Source of the DNA: Actinomadura sp. DC4
GTDB taxonomy: Bacteria; Actinomycetota; Actinomycetes; Streptosporangiales; Streptosporangiaceae
NCBI RefSeq assembly: GCF_030406325.1
Contig: NZ_JAUEQY010000019.1
Location: 1 to 64,000 of the forward strand
DNA length: 64,000 bases
Direction: 5' to 3'
The notes below the pieces were generated by a model. The model made no database searches and was not told the origin of the DNA. It saw nothing but the letters and a program-made list of their open reading frames with translations. This document shows, piece after piece, positions 1-7,186 of the stretch. Both the position numbers and the translations under genes were made by a program. The first letter of the stretch is position 1. Each line of letters starts with the position of its first letter.

Positions 1-52
1 CCCCACCCCCTCCTCCCATCCTCCCCCCCCCCCCGCTCCTCTCTTCCGATCT
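1..52. other. Non-genomic contig edge: poly-C tract plus sequencing-adapter remnant
   Basis: The first 40 bases are almost only C with a few T and A. Positions 41-52 read CTCTTCCGATCT, identical to the 3' end of the common Illumina adapter. Coding sequence begins directly afterwards. This is seen in the sequence; that it is an untrimmed adapter at a contig end is the inference. Nothing biological should be read into this stretch. Confidence 0.85.
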
Positions 53-285
53 TGCCGGGCGGCGGCCACCACCTGTGGGCCGGGCTGCCCGCCGGCACCG
101 ACGACGCCGCGGTCGCCGAGGCCGCGCTGCGGGCCGGCGTGCTGGTCGGTGCCGGCCGCCGCTACTTCCCCGCCGAGCCGGCCGGGCCCCGGCTGCGGCT
201 CAGCTACGGCTCGGCGTCCGGCGAGGCCGAGCTCGCGGACGGCGCCGCCCGCCTCGCACGCGTGCTCGTGGCCGCGACCGGGTAG
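53..285 (+). CDS. C-terminal fragment of a MocR-like / class I aminotransferase-fold protein
   Basis: About 76 residues remain, open at the left edge and ending at a TAG. The pattern P-G-G-G-H-H-L-W ... GVLVGAGRRYF ... RLSYG is typical of the small domain at the C-terminus of PLP-dependent class I aminotransferases, especially the aminotransferase half of GntR/MocR regulators. The catalytic lysine and any N-terminal DNA-binding domain lie outside the window, so enzyme and regulator cannot be told apart. The 5' end is cut by the adapter junction, so no start codon should be assigned. Confidence 0.7.
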
Positions 286-331
286 TGTCCGCAACCGGTG
301 ACCGGGTTTCGCCGGTGTCGAGGAGGACGGG

Positions 332-856
332 ATGGCGGGTTCCAGGAGCGCCCTGCTGCTATGCGACTTCGTCAACACCTATGACCTGCAGTGCGACATC
401 GACGAGTTCGGCGCCCCCTCCGACCTCGGCGGATGGCTGTCCGAGCACGGCCTGGCCGCGCCGGGCGCACGGGCCGAGGAGGCCGACCTCGGCACGGCGG
501 TCGCGCTCCGCGAGGGCCTGCGCGCGGCCATGCTGGGGCACCAGGAGACGGCGGCCCGGCGACCGGACCTCGACGCCCTGCTCGCCGCGCTGCCGCTGCG
601 GATGTCGCTCGACGGACCGGCCCTCGTCCCCCTGCACGGCGGGGTGCGGGGCGCGCTCGCCCGCGTCGCGGTGGCGGTGATGACGTCCGCGGCCGACGGC
701 ACCTGGCCGCGGCTCAAGGTGTGCCGCGCGACGTCGTGCCGGTGGGCGTTCCTGGACACCTCCAAGAACCGCTCGCGCACGTGGTGCTCGATGCGCATGT
801 GCGGCAACCGGACCAAGACACGCGCCTACCGCGCGCGGCGCGGACTCAGCCCCTGA
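332..856 (+). CDS. ABATE-domain protein with C-terminal CGNR zinc finger
   Basis: The 174-residue protein starts at ATG with an AGGAGG site 7-12 bases upstream. The N-terminal two thirds is helical and fits the ABATE (DUF1470) stress-response domain. The C-terminus, roughly residues 129-165, has the paired-cysteine pattern V-C-R-x4-C ... W-C-S-M-x-M-C-G-N-R that defines CGNR zinc fingers, which are presumed to bind nucleic acid. Such proteins are common in actinobacteria and are usually called putative stress-induced regulators; no target is known here. A second member lies at 20826-21362. Confidence 0.85.
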   Translation: MAGSRSALLLCDFVNTYDLQCDIDEFGAPSDLGGWLSEHGLAAPGARAEEADLGTAVALREGLRAAMLGHQETAARRPDLDALLAALPLRMSLDGPALVPLHGGVRGALARVAVAVMTSAADGTWPRLKVCRATSCRWAFLDTSKNRSRTWCSMRMCGNRTKTRAYRARRGLSP

Positions 857-872
857 CGCCACAGGCCCTAGA

Positions 873-959
873 GTGCGTGCGAAGCGGTACGACAAGGAGA
901 TCACCGAGCGCCACGGCCACGTGACGCCGGAGATCCGATACGAACGGGAAGTCCGTTGA
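873..959 (+). CDS. Possible 28-residue upstream ORF coupled to the GNAT gene
   Basis: A GTG-started frame of 28 codons (begins VRAKRYDKEI, ends YEREVR) stops with a TGA that overlaps the TTG start of the acetyltransferase in a TTGA arrangement. The peptide is charged (K, R, D, E rich). No strong Shine-Dalgarno precedes the GTG, so this may be chance. The tight stop-start overlap is the only positive sign; it would make GNAT translation depend on passage of ribosomes through this short frame. No family recognised. Confidence 0.3.
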   Translation: MRAKRYDKEITERHGHVTPEIRYEREVR

Positions 960-1492
960 GTGTGGTGGGGGTACGCCCGGCCTATCCGGGTGACGTCGAG
1001 GCCGTCTCCGACATCCAGGTACGCGCCTGGAGCGAGGGCTACGGGACGATCCTGCCCGCCTCGGCCCTGGCCGAGCTGACGAGCGCGGAGGCCCTCGGCC
1101 TGTGGCGCTCGCGCTGGGCGGAGGCGGTGGCCGCGCCGCCGAGCCCGCGGCACCGGCTGCTGGTCGCGGTCGACGAGGGCGTCATCACCGGCTTCGCGGC
1201 GCACGGCCCGGCCGGCGACCCGGACCAGGACCCGGAGACGACGGGTGAGCTGCTGACGCTGATGGTCGACCCGCGGCACCGCCGGGCGGGCCACGGCAGC
1301 CGCCTGCTCGCCGCGACCGTCGACCACCTGCGCGACGACGGCTGCACGACGGCCGTCACCTGGCTGTTCGCGGCCGACGAGGTGCTGCGGGCCTTCCTGG
1401 TCTCGTCCGGCTGGGCGCCGGACGGCGCCCACAGCAAGGGCGACCTGGGCGAACCGGTCGCGATGGTCCGCCTCCACACGGGCGTCGCCTGA
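956..1492 (+). CDS. GNAT family N-acetyltransferase
   Basis: The 178-residue protein is a compact GNAT fold. Residues 5-30 form the first strand and helix (VRPAYPGDVEAV), and residues about 100-118 carry the acetyl-CoA pyrophosphate loop, LTLMVDPRHRRAGHGSRLL, matching the Q/R-x-x-G-x-G/A motif. The substrate is unknown; members acetylate small amines, antibiotics or protein N-termini. The start is TTG at 956, overlapping the stop of a 28-codon frame; a GTG two codons later is an alternative. Its 3' end faces a broken lipoprotein gene on the other strand. Confidence 0.82.
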   Translation: MSVVGVRPAYPGDVEAVSDIQVRAWSEGYGTILPASALAELTSAEALGLWRSRWAEAVAAPPSPRHRLLVAVDEGVITGFAAHGPAGDPDQDPETTGELLTLMVDPRHRRAGHGSRLLAATVDHLRDDGCTTAVTWLFAADEVLRAFLVSSGWAPDGAHSKGDLGEPVAMVRLHTGVA

Positions 1493-1506
1493 GCCTCACA
1501 GAATCT

Positions 1507-1980
1507 TCAGGTCCACCCGTGAAGGGCTCCCCGACGTGGCCGAACAGCGTCACGGCCGCCGGCCTCGTCGCCGCGGGGACCGGGAAGACGCAGGGCTCGG
1601 TCAGCGACCGCCCGGGGAAGATGCGGGTCCTCGCGGCGAAGGACACCTTCGGGTAGTACGTCCTGCCGTCCGTGCCGAGGAGGTCGACCGGCCCGGCGTC
1701 GCCCCGGTCGAGGCGGCTCGGCCACTTTCCGACGTTCTTCGCGGGGACCGTCACGATCACGAGCCGCTGCCCCCGCCGGCGAAGGCGGGCGGCGGTCCGT
1801 ACGGAGGCCACGCGGACGCGGAAGCTCGTGTCGTGGTTCCGCACCGTCCCGGACGCGACCGGTGGCGAGGAGGGCGACCCGGCCGGGGACGGGGAGGCCG
1901 TCCGCGCGTCCGCGGCCGGCCCCGCCGCCGCACCCGGTCGTGAGAGCGAGCAGGACGGCGGAGACGATCATCGAGCGCAC
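1507..1980 (-). pseudogene. Secreted lipoprotein gene interrupted by a one-base frameshift
   Basis: From the GTG at 1980 the frame gives a clean lipoprotein signal (MRSMIVSAVLLALTTGC) with the lipobox cysteine at residue 17, then turns into implausible Arg/Pro-rich sequence. In another minus-strand frame the expected continuation appears: a Ser/Pro/Ala linker followed by a plausible domain (LVIVTVPAKNVGKWP ... LLGTDGRTYYPK), like small DUF4352-type extracellular domains. Removing one base from the CCCC run at 1920-1923 joins the two. The restored frame lacks a stop until 1356, inside the GNAT gene, so the 3' end is also damaged or unusual. Either a real pseudogene or homopolymer errors in the assembly. 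Confidence 0.6.
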
Positions 1981-2025
1981 GCCTGCGCAGACACGCGGAC
2001 CGGCGCTCCGGCTGACGGGGGACGG

Positions 2026-2718
2026 TCAGAAGATCTTCTCGTCGAGGGTCCAGTCGATCTCGGGGCGGCCGGCGTCGGCCAGGGCCTTGTTGACCGCGCT
2101 GAACGGGCGGGTGCCGAGGAAGCCGCGCGGGTTCATCGGGCTCGGGTGGCCGGCCTCCAGGACCACGTGCCGGGGGTTGGTCACCAGGTCGCGCTTCTTG
2201 CGGGCGTAGGCCCCCCACAGCACGAACACCACGCGCTCCTCCTTGGTGTCCAGCGCCCGGATCACCGCGTCGGTGAACTCCTCCCACCCCTGGCCCGCGT
2301 GCGAGCCCGCCTTGCCCGCGCGGACGGTCAGCACCGCGTTGAGCAGCAGGACCCCGCGCCCGGCCCAGGGGGTCAGGTCGCCGCCGGACGGCATCGGGAC
2401 GCCGAGGTCGTCGCGCAGCTCCTTGAAGACGTTGCGCAGCGACGGCGGGATGCGCACGCCCTCGCGGACGCTGAAGCTCAGGCCGTGCGCCTGGCCGGGC
2501 CCGTGGTAGGGGTCCTGGCCCAGGATGAGCACGCGCGCCTCGTCGGGCGAGCACAGCCGGAAGGCGCTGAACAGGTCCGGCTGGGCCGGATAGACGGTCT
2601 GCCCGGCGTACTCGGCGGACACGAACTCACCGAGGCGGCGCGTGGCGTCGGCGTCGAGCAGCGGCTCGATGAGGTCGCGCCACTGGTCGGGCAGGAGCTC
2701 CAGAAGGTCGAAGGACAT
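2026..2718 (-). CDS. ung: Uracil-DNA glycosylase, family 1
   Basis: The 230-residue protein has full length for the family. The water-activating loop GQDPYHGPGQAHGL starts at residue 68 with catalytic Asp69 and Tyr71, and the minor-groove intercalation loop is AGHPSPMN with His191. It excises uracil from DNA as the first step of base excision repair in the cytoplasm. The ATG at 2718 follows a TAGTTT hexamer by six bases with no Shine-Dalgarno, which fits a leaderless mRNA. It stands alone between the broken lipoprotein gene and a MarR gene. Confidence 0.96.
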   Translation of the reverse strand: MSFDLLELLPDQWRDLIEPLLDADATRRLGEFVSAEYAGQTVYPAQPDLFSAFRLCSPDEARVLILGQDPYHGPGQAHGLSFSVREGVRIPPSLRNVFKELRDDLGVPMPSGGDLTPWAGRGVLLLNAVLTVRAGKAGSHAGQGWEEFTDAVIRALDTKEERVVFVLWGAYARKKRDLVTNPRHVVLEAGHPSPMNPRGFLGTRPFSAVNKALADAGRPEIDWTLDEKIF

Positions 2719-2724
2719 GTGCCG

Positions 2725-2730
2725 AAACTA
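2725..2730 (-). promoter_or_regulatory. Predicted -10 element of a leaderless ung transcript
   Basis: Read on the minus strand, TAGTTT is followed by CGGCAC and then the ATG of ung. A TANNNT box 6-8 bases before the start codon without a ribosome-binding site is the usual mark of leaderless genes in actinobacteria. No convincing -35 box was found. Confidence 0.5.
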
Positions 2731-2767
2731 ACAGCGGGCACTGACACACGACCCCCGAACACACCGG

Positions 2768-3247
2768 CTACAGCGGATAGCCGAGCACGGTCGAATGATC
2801 TTCGTCCATCTCCTGGAAACGCGTCACCGTCTCGAGGAGGAACCGGCGTACGGCCGGCTCGTCGGAGGGGGCCAGGTGGTCGAGCATCGGCTCGATCTGC
2901 CGGTCCGCCGCCTCCTGCACCTGCCGGAGGTGCCGCCGCCCGGTCTCGGTCAGCGCCAGGCGTACGAGACGGCGGTCGGCGGCGTCGCGGCCCCGCTCGA
3001 CCCATCCCGACCTGGTCAGGTGGTCTACCGTGTGATTGAGGGTCGACGGTGCGACGCCGCAGCGTCTGGCCAGTTCACGCTGGGTCAGCGCGGAGCCGTG
3101 CTCGAGGGAGGCCAGCACCGCCAGGCCGTGCGGCGTGAGGCCGTAGCCTCCCATGAACCTCTGCCAGCGGATGGCCACGACGTGTCCGGCCACCGCCAGC
3201 AGGCGCGAGAGCGGCATGGTCTCGGGATCGGCATCAGAGTCACCCAC
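2768..3247 (-). CDS. MarR family transcriptional regulator
   Basis: From the GTG at 3247 the protein is 159 residues; ATG at 3217 is an alternative, and the longer open frame overlaps the divergent transporter. The winged helix is evident: LTQRELARRCGVAPSTLNHTVDHL is the recognition helix-turn-helix, and DAADRRLVRLALTETGRRHL is the wing with its typical DxRDRR-like turn. It is divergent from a DHA2 efflux pump at 3334, the classic MarR/efflux arrangement, so repression of the pump and autorepression are likely. An inverted repeat gttcg-gcgg-cgaac at about 3350-3363 lies near the transporter start. Confidence 0.88.
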   Translation of the reverse strand: MGDSDADPETMPLSRLLAVAGHVVAIRWQRFMGGYGLTPHGLAVLASLEHGSALTQRELARRCGVAPSTLNHTVDHLTRSGWVERGRDAADRRLVRLALTETGRRHLRQVQEAADRQIEPMLDHLAPSDEPAVRRFLLETVTRFQEMDEDHSTVLGYPL

Positions 3248-3333
3248 GGCGACATTGTCCGTGCTCTCGGTCCGCGAGGCCAGCGGCCGGGGCGGGGAAC
3301 CGCCCCGGAGAGGGGCTTTCAGAGGGCGGGGGT

Positions 3334-5025
3334 ATGTTGAGGTCGAACCGTTCGGCGGCGAACAACCGCCCAGAGTCGAGCAGACCGGCCCAGAACCCAA
3401 TGACTGTAAGCGCGGCTCCGGCCGTTCCCGCACCCGCCATCGGCACCCCTGACCGCCGTCGATGGCTGGGCATGGTGATCATCGGTCTCGGTGTCTCGCT
3501 GATCATCATCGACGCCACGATCGTCAACGTCATGTTGCCGCGCGTGGTCGGTGACCTGAGCCTGACGACGGCCGGCGCGGAGTGGGTCACCTCGATCTAC
3601 TCCCTCGTCTTCGCCGCCCTTTTGATCCCCTTCGGGATGGCGGGCGACATGTACGGGCGGCGGCGGATGTTCGTGCTCGGCACGGTCGTGTTCGTCGCGG
3701 CCAGCCTCCTCGCCGCCGCCTCGGGCAGCGGCTCGGCCCTCATCGGCGCTCGCCTGCTCCAGGGCGTGGGCGCCTCGATGATCCTGCCGGCCACGCTCTC
3801 GACCGTGACCGCGGTGTTCAAGGGCCGCGACCGGGCCGTCGCGTTCGGCATCTGGGGCTCGCTCATCGGCGGCATGGCCGCCGTCGGACCGCTGCTCGGC
3901 GGCTGGCTCGCCACGTCGTACGGCTGGCGCTGGGCGTTCGCGGTGAACCTCCCGCTCGGCGCCGTGGTGGCCGTCGGCGCGCTCCTGCTGGTCCCCGAGA
4001 CCCGTGACCGTACGGCGCCGCGCGGCATCGACTGGAGCGGCGGGTTGCTCAGCGCGGCCGGCCTCGCCGCGGTCGTGTTCGCGCTGATCGAGGGCCAGCG
4101 GTACGGCTGGTGGTGGCTCACCCGCCCCTTCTCGGCCGGCCCGGTGCGCTGGGAGAGCGGCCTGTCGCCCGTGCCCGTGGCGCTGGCCGCGGGCGTCGCG
4201 GCGCTGGGCGCGCTCCTCGCCGTCGAGCGCTCGCGGGCCGCCGCGGGCCGCCCGGTCGTCCTGGACCTGTCACTGTTCCGCATCCCCGGTTTCGGCCGGG
4301 GCAACGCGGCCGCCTCGCTGATCAGTGTGGGCGAGCTCGGGCTGATGTTCACGCTTCCGCTCTTCCTCCAGGACGTGCACGGCGACTCGCCGCTCCAGGT
4401 GAGCGTGGCGATCCTGCCGCTCGCCCTCGGGACCCTGCTGACCGGCGGTTTCGCGGCGCGGCTGTCCCGGCGTCTCGGCGCGGTGCGGATGCTGCAGAGC
4501 GGGATGGCCCTGGAGATCGTCGCCGTGGTCCTCATCGGGCTGACGACGCGCGCCGACACGACCGGGTACGCGCTCGCGCCCTGGATGCTGATCTACGGCA
4601 TCGGGCTGGGGCTCACGACGGCCCAGCTCACGAGCATCATCCTGCGCGACGTGCCGCCCGCTCGTGCGGGCCTGGCCTCCGGCACCCAGTCGACCGCGCG
4701 GCAGGTCGGGTCGGCGGTGGGCATCGCGCTGATCGGCACGGTGTTCGCGATGAGCCTGAGCCACGTCATGACCGACCGGCTGCGCGCCTCCGGGGCCCCG
4801 GGCAGGGGCGGCGCGTACGCCGAGCGGCTGCGCGACTCCGCCGGGACGTTCGCCCGCGACCTCGACCACGGCGACCCGCGCGTGGCGCGCGCGGCCGACG
4901 AGAGCCTGGCGGTCGCGACCGACCGCGCGGCCTTCGTCACCGCCGGCCTGCTGAGCATCGGTTTCGTCCTGACCCTGGGCCTGCGTCAGCCGCCCGAGAC
5001 CCGTCCGGCAGAATCTCCGGCATGA
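3334..5025 (+). CDS. MFS drug efflux transporter, DHA2 (EmrB/QacA) family
   Basis: A 563-residue integral membrane protein with the 14-helix layout of DHA2 proton antiporters. Motif D1 is DATIVNVMLPRV, motif A is GMAGDMYGRRRM, and LLGGWLATSYGWRWAF is motif C with the following loop. Hydrophobic segments continue to the C-terminus. It should export hydrophobic toxic compounds or an endogenous metabolite across the cytoplasmic membrane. ATG 3334 has a GAGGG site upstream; ATG 3400 would give a more usual short N-terminus. The divergent MarR gene is the probable regulator. The stop overlaps a nine-codon frame leading to menA. Confidence 0.9.
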   Translation: MLRSNRSAANNRPESSRPAQNPMTVSAAPAVPAPAIGTPDRRRWLGMVIIGLGVSLIIIDATIVNVMLPRVVGDLSLTTAGAEWVTSIYSLVFAALLIPFGMAGDMYGRRRMFVLGTVVFVAASLLAAASGSGSALIGARLLQGVGASMILPATLSTVTAVFKGRDRAVAFGIWGSLIGGMAAVGPLLGGWLATSYGWRWAFAVNLPLGAVVAVGALLLVPETRDRTAPRGIDWSGGLLSAAGLAAVVFALIEGQRYGWWWLTRPFSAGPVRWESGLSPVPVALAAGVAALGALLAVERSRAAAGRPVVLDLSLFRIPGFGRGNAAASLISVGELGLMFTLPLFLQDVHGDSPLQVSVAILPLALGTLLTGGFAARLSRRLGAVRMLQSGMALEIVAVVLIGLTTRADTTGYALAPWMLIYGIGLGLTTAQLTSIILRDVPPARAGLASGTQSTARQVGSAVGIALIGTVFAMSLSHVMTDRLRASGAPGRGGAYAERLRDSAGTFARDLDHGDPRVARAADESLAVATDRAAFVTAGLLSIGFVLTLGLRQPPETRPAESPA

Positions 5026-5051
5026 TCTTCGACGCCATCCGGGCGCTGTAG
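5022..5051 (+). other. Nine-codon bridging ORF between the transporter and menA
   Basis: ATG at 5022 overlaps the transporter stop (ATGA), encodes MIFDAIRAL, and stops at a TAG whose last base is the first base of the menA GTG. It could pass ribosomes from one gene to the next. No protein function is suggested, and such short frames can occur by chance. Confidence 0.3.
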
Positions 5052-5917
5052 TGGCCTCTCTCCCCCAGTGGGTCGCCGGCGCGCGGCCCCGTACGCTCCC
5101 CAACTCGATCGTCCCGGTGCTGGTCGGCACCGGCCTCGCGATCGGGTTCGGCCACGCGATCTGGTGGCGGGCGGTCGTCGCGCTGCTCGTCTCCGTGCTC
5201 CTGCAGATCGGCGTCAACTACGCCAACGACTACAGCGACGGCATCCGTGGCACCGACGAGGTGCGCGTGGGCCCGATGCGGCTCGTGGGCTCGAAGGTGG
5301 CGCCGCCGAAGCAGGTGCTAGCCGCGGCGGCCGCCTGCTTCCTGCTGGCGGCGGTGGCGGGACTGGTCCTGGCGGCGGTCACCTCGTGGTGGCTGCTGCT
5401 GATCGGCGCCGCGGCGATCGCGGCCGGCTGGTTCTACACCGGCGGCTCCCGCCCGTACGGCTACCGCGCGCTGGGCGAGATCTCGGTGTTCGTCTTCTTC
5501 GGCCTGGTCTCGGTGGTCGGCACCGCGTACGTGCAGCTGGAGGGGCTGCCGTGGGCGGTCTGGGTGGCGGCGGTGCCGGTGGGCCTGCTGTCGTGTTCGA
5601 TGCTCGTGGTGAACAACCTGCGCGACATCCCGACCGACCGGGAGGCGGGCAAGCGCACCCTCGCGGTGCTCCTGGGCGACGGCCGCACCCGCCTGCTGTA
5701 CGCGGGCTGCGCCATCGCCGCCTTCTGCTGCGTGCCGGTCGTGGCCGTGGCCCAGCCGTGGGCGATGCTCGGCCTGCCGGCCGCGCTGTGGGCCATCTCG
5801 CCGGTACGGCGCGTCCTGCGCGGCGCGAAGGGCCCGGAGCTGATCGCGGTCCTGGGCGAGACGGGCCGCCTGCAGATCATCTTCGGCGTCCTCCTCGCCG
5901 TCGGCCTCGCCCTCTGA
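5051..5917 (+). CDS. menA: 1,4-dihydroxy-2-naphthoate polyprenyltransferase
   Basis: A 288-residue UbiA-superfamily membrane prenyltransferase. The first Asp-rich prenyl-diphosphate site is NDYSDGIRGTDE at residues 59-70, the second NNLRDIPTDREAGKRTL near residue 190, with about nine hydrophobic segments around them. It transfers a polyprenyl chain to DHNA, giving demethylmenaquinone, the membrane step of menaquinone synthesis. The sequence pattern is that of MenA rather than UbiA. The start is GTG, overlapping the stop of a tiny bridging frame. Other men genes are not in the window, as is common in actinomycetes. Confidence 0.94.
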   Translation: MASLPQWVAGARPRTLPNSIVPVLVGTGLAIGFGHAIWWRAVVALLVSVLLQIGVNYANDYSDGIRGTDEVRVGPMRLVGSKVAPPKQVLAAAAACFLLAAVAGLVLAAVTSWWLLLIGAAAIAAGWFYTGGSRPYGYRALGEISVFVFFGLVSVVGTAYVQLEGLPWAVWVAAVPVGLLSCSMLVVNNLRDIPTDREAGKRTLAVLLGDGRTRLLYAGCAIAAFCCVPVVAVAQPWAMLGLPAALWAISPVRRVLRGAKGPELIAVLGETGRLQIIFGVLLAVGLAL

Positions 5918-5943
5918 GCGGTCGCATCTGCCTGGTGTTTCGT

Positions 5944-5982
5944 CGGAGATGCTCCGCTTCTGCGAGGGATATACTCTCCGCC
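5944..5982 (+). promoter_or_regulatory. Predicted leaderless promoter of the molybdate locus with an upstream inverted repeat
   Basis: TATACT at 5970-5975 is a near-perfect -10 box followed by seven bases and the GTG at 5983, with no Shine-Dalgarno. Upstream lies a short inverted repeat cggag-atg-ctccg (5944-5956), where a -35 element would be expected, so it could be an operator. Binding by the molybdate sensor itself is an inference. Confidence 0.5.
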
Positions 5983-6366
5983 GTGACGGTGTTCCGAATC
6001 AGTGAGGTCGCCTCTCTTCTCGACGTCAGCTCCGACACCGTCCGCCGATGGGTCGACTCGGGCCGGCTCCTCGCCGAGCGGGACGAGCACGGCCACCGGA
6101 TCGTGGCAGGGGTCGACTTGGCGGCCTTCGTCCGCTCGCCCGCCGAGCCCGACGCCGTCCTGTCCTCCGCCCGCAACCGCATGCGCGGCATCGTCACCGA
6201 CGTCGTACGCGACGGCGTGATGGCCAAGGTGGAGATCCAGGCGGGTCCCTTCCGCGTCGTCTCGCTCATGAGCCGCGAGGCCGCCGACGACCTCGGGCTC
6301 GAACCCGGCGTGGTCGCCGTCGCCGTCGTCAAGTCCACCAACGTCGTCGTGGAGCGGTCCGAGTGA
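5983..6366 (+). CDS. Helix-turn-helix protein with molybdenum-pterin-binding (Mop) domain
   Basis: 127 residues in two parts. Residues 3-45 (FRISEVASLLDVSSDTVRRW) are a MerR/excisionase-like DNA-binding motif, and residues about 62-125 (RNRMRGIVTDVVRDG ... VVAVVKSTNVVVE) are a Mop domain, the oxyanion-binding module of ModE and ModG. It most likely senses molybdate or tungstate and controls the transporter genes just downstream (modB, modC, modA), replacing the larger ModE of proteobacteria. The ModB start follows after 43 bases, so the genes are probably one transcript. Confidence 0.87.
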   Translation: MTVFRISEVASLLDVSSDTVRRWVDSGRLLAERDEHGHRIVAGVDLAAFVRSPAEPDAVLSSARNRMRGIVTDVVRDGVMAKVEIQAGPFRVVSLMSREAADDLGLEPGVVAVAVVKSTNVVVERSE

Positions 6367-6409
6367 TCGGCGAGAGGGTCCCCGGCCCGGCGACCCGGCG
6401 CGTACGGCC

Positions 6410-7186
6410 GTGAGCCGGCGGGCACCCTGGGTGCTCGTGCTGCCCGCGATCGCCGGCTTCGTCTTCCTCGTCCTTCCGGTCGTCGGCCTGCTGTTCCGCG
6501 CGCCCTGGTCGACGATGGGCACCCGGCTCGGCCAGCCGCAGATCCTCGACGCCCTGCGGCTGTCGATCGTCTGTGCCACACTCGCGACCCTGTTCTGCCT
6601 GGTCATCGGGGTACCCCTCGCGTGGGTGCTCGCCCGGGTCGTCTTCCCCGGCCGCCGGCTGGTCCGCGCGCTCGTGACCGTCCCCCTCGTGCTGCCGCCG
6701 GTCGTCGGCGGCGTGGCGCTGCTGCTCGCCCTCGGCCGCAACGGGCTGGTCGGCCAGTGGATGTACCGCTGGTTCGGGCTGACCCTGCCGTTCACCACCA
6801 CCGGGGTCGTCGTTGCCGAGGCGTTCGTCGCGCTGCCGTTCCTGGTGATCAGCGTCGAGGGCGCGCTGCGCGCCGCGGACCTGAGGTACGAGGACGCGGC
6901 CGCCACGCTGGGCGCCTCGCGCTGGACGACGTTCCGCCGGGTGACGCTGCCGCTCATCGCGCCGGGCATCGGCGCGGGCGCGGTGCTGTGCTGGGCGCGG
7001 GCGCTGGGCGAGTTCGGGGCGACGATCACCTTCGCCGGCAACTACCCCGGCCGTACCCAGACGATGCCGCTGGCGGTCTACCTCGCGCTGGAGACCGACC
7101 CGCAAGCCGCGATCGTGCTCAGTCTCGTCCTGCTCGCCGTCTCCGTCGTCGTCCTGGCCGGGCTGCGGGGGCGGTGGGTCTCGTGA
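6410..7186 (+). CDS. modB: Molybdate ABC transporter permease
   Basis: A 258-residue permease with about six hydrophobic segments. The binding-protein-dependent transport signature (EAA loop) is recognisable in EDAAATLGASRWTTFRRVTLPLI, where the ATPase docks. The run ALGEFGATITFAGNYPGRTQTMPLAVY is characteristic of ModB/CysT-type oxyanion permeases. GTG start at 6410. Its TGA overlaps the GTG of modC (GTGA), indicating translational coupling. With ModC and ModA it imports molybdate for molybdenum-cofactor enzymes. Confidence 0.92.
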   Translation: MSRRAPWVLVLPAIAGFVFLVLPVVGLLFRAPWSTMGTRLGQPQILDALRLSIVCATLATLFCLVIGVPLAWVLARVVFPGRRLVRALVTVPLVLPPVVGGVALLLALGRNGLVGQWMYRWFGLTLPFTTTGVVVAEAFVALPFLVISVEGALRAADLRYEDAAATLGASRWTTFRRVTLPLIAPGIGAGAVLCWARALGEFGATITFAGNYPGRTQTMPLAVYLALETDPQAAIVLSLVLLAVSVVVLAGLRGRWVS

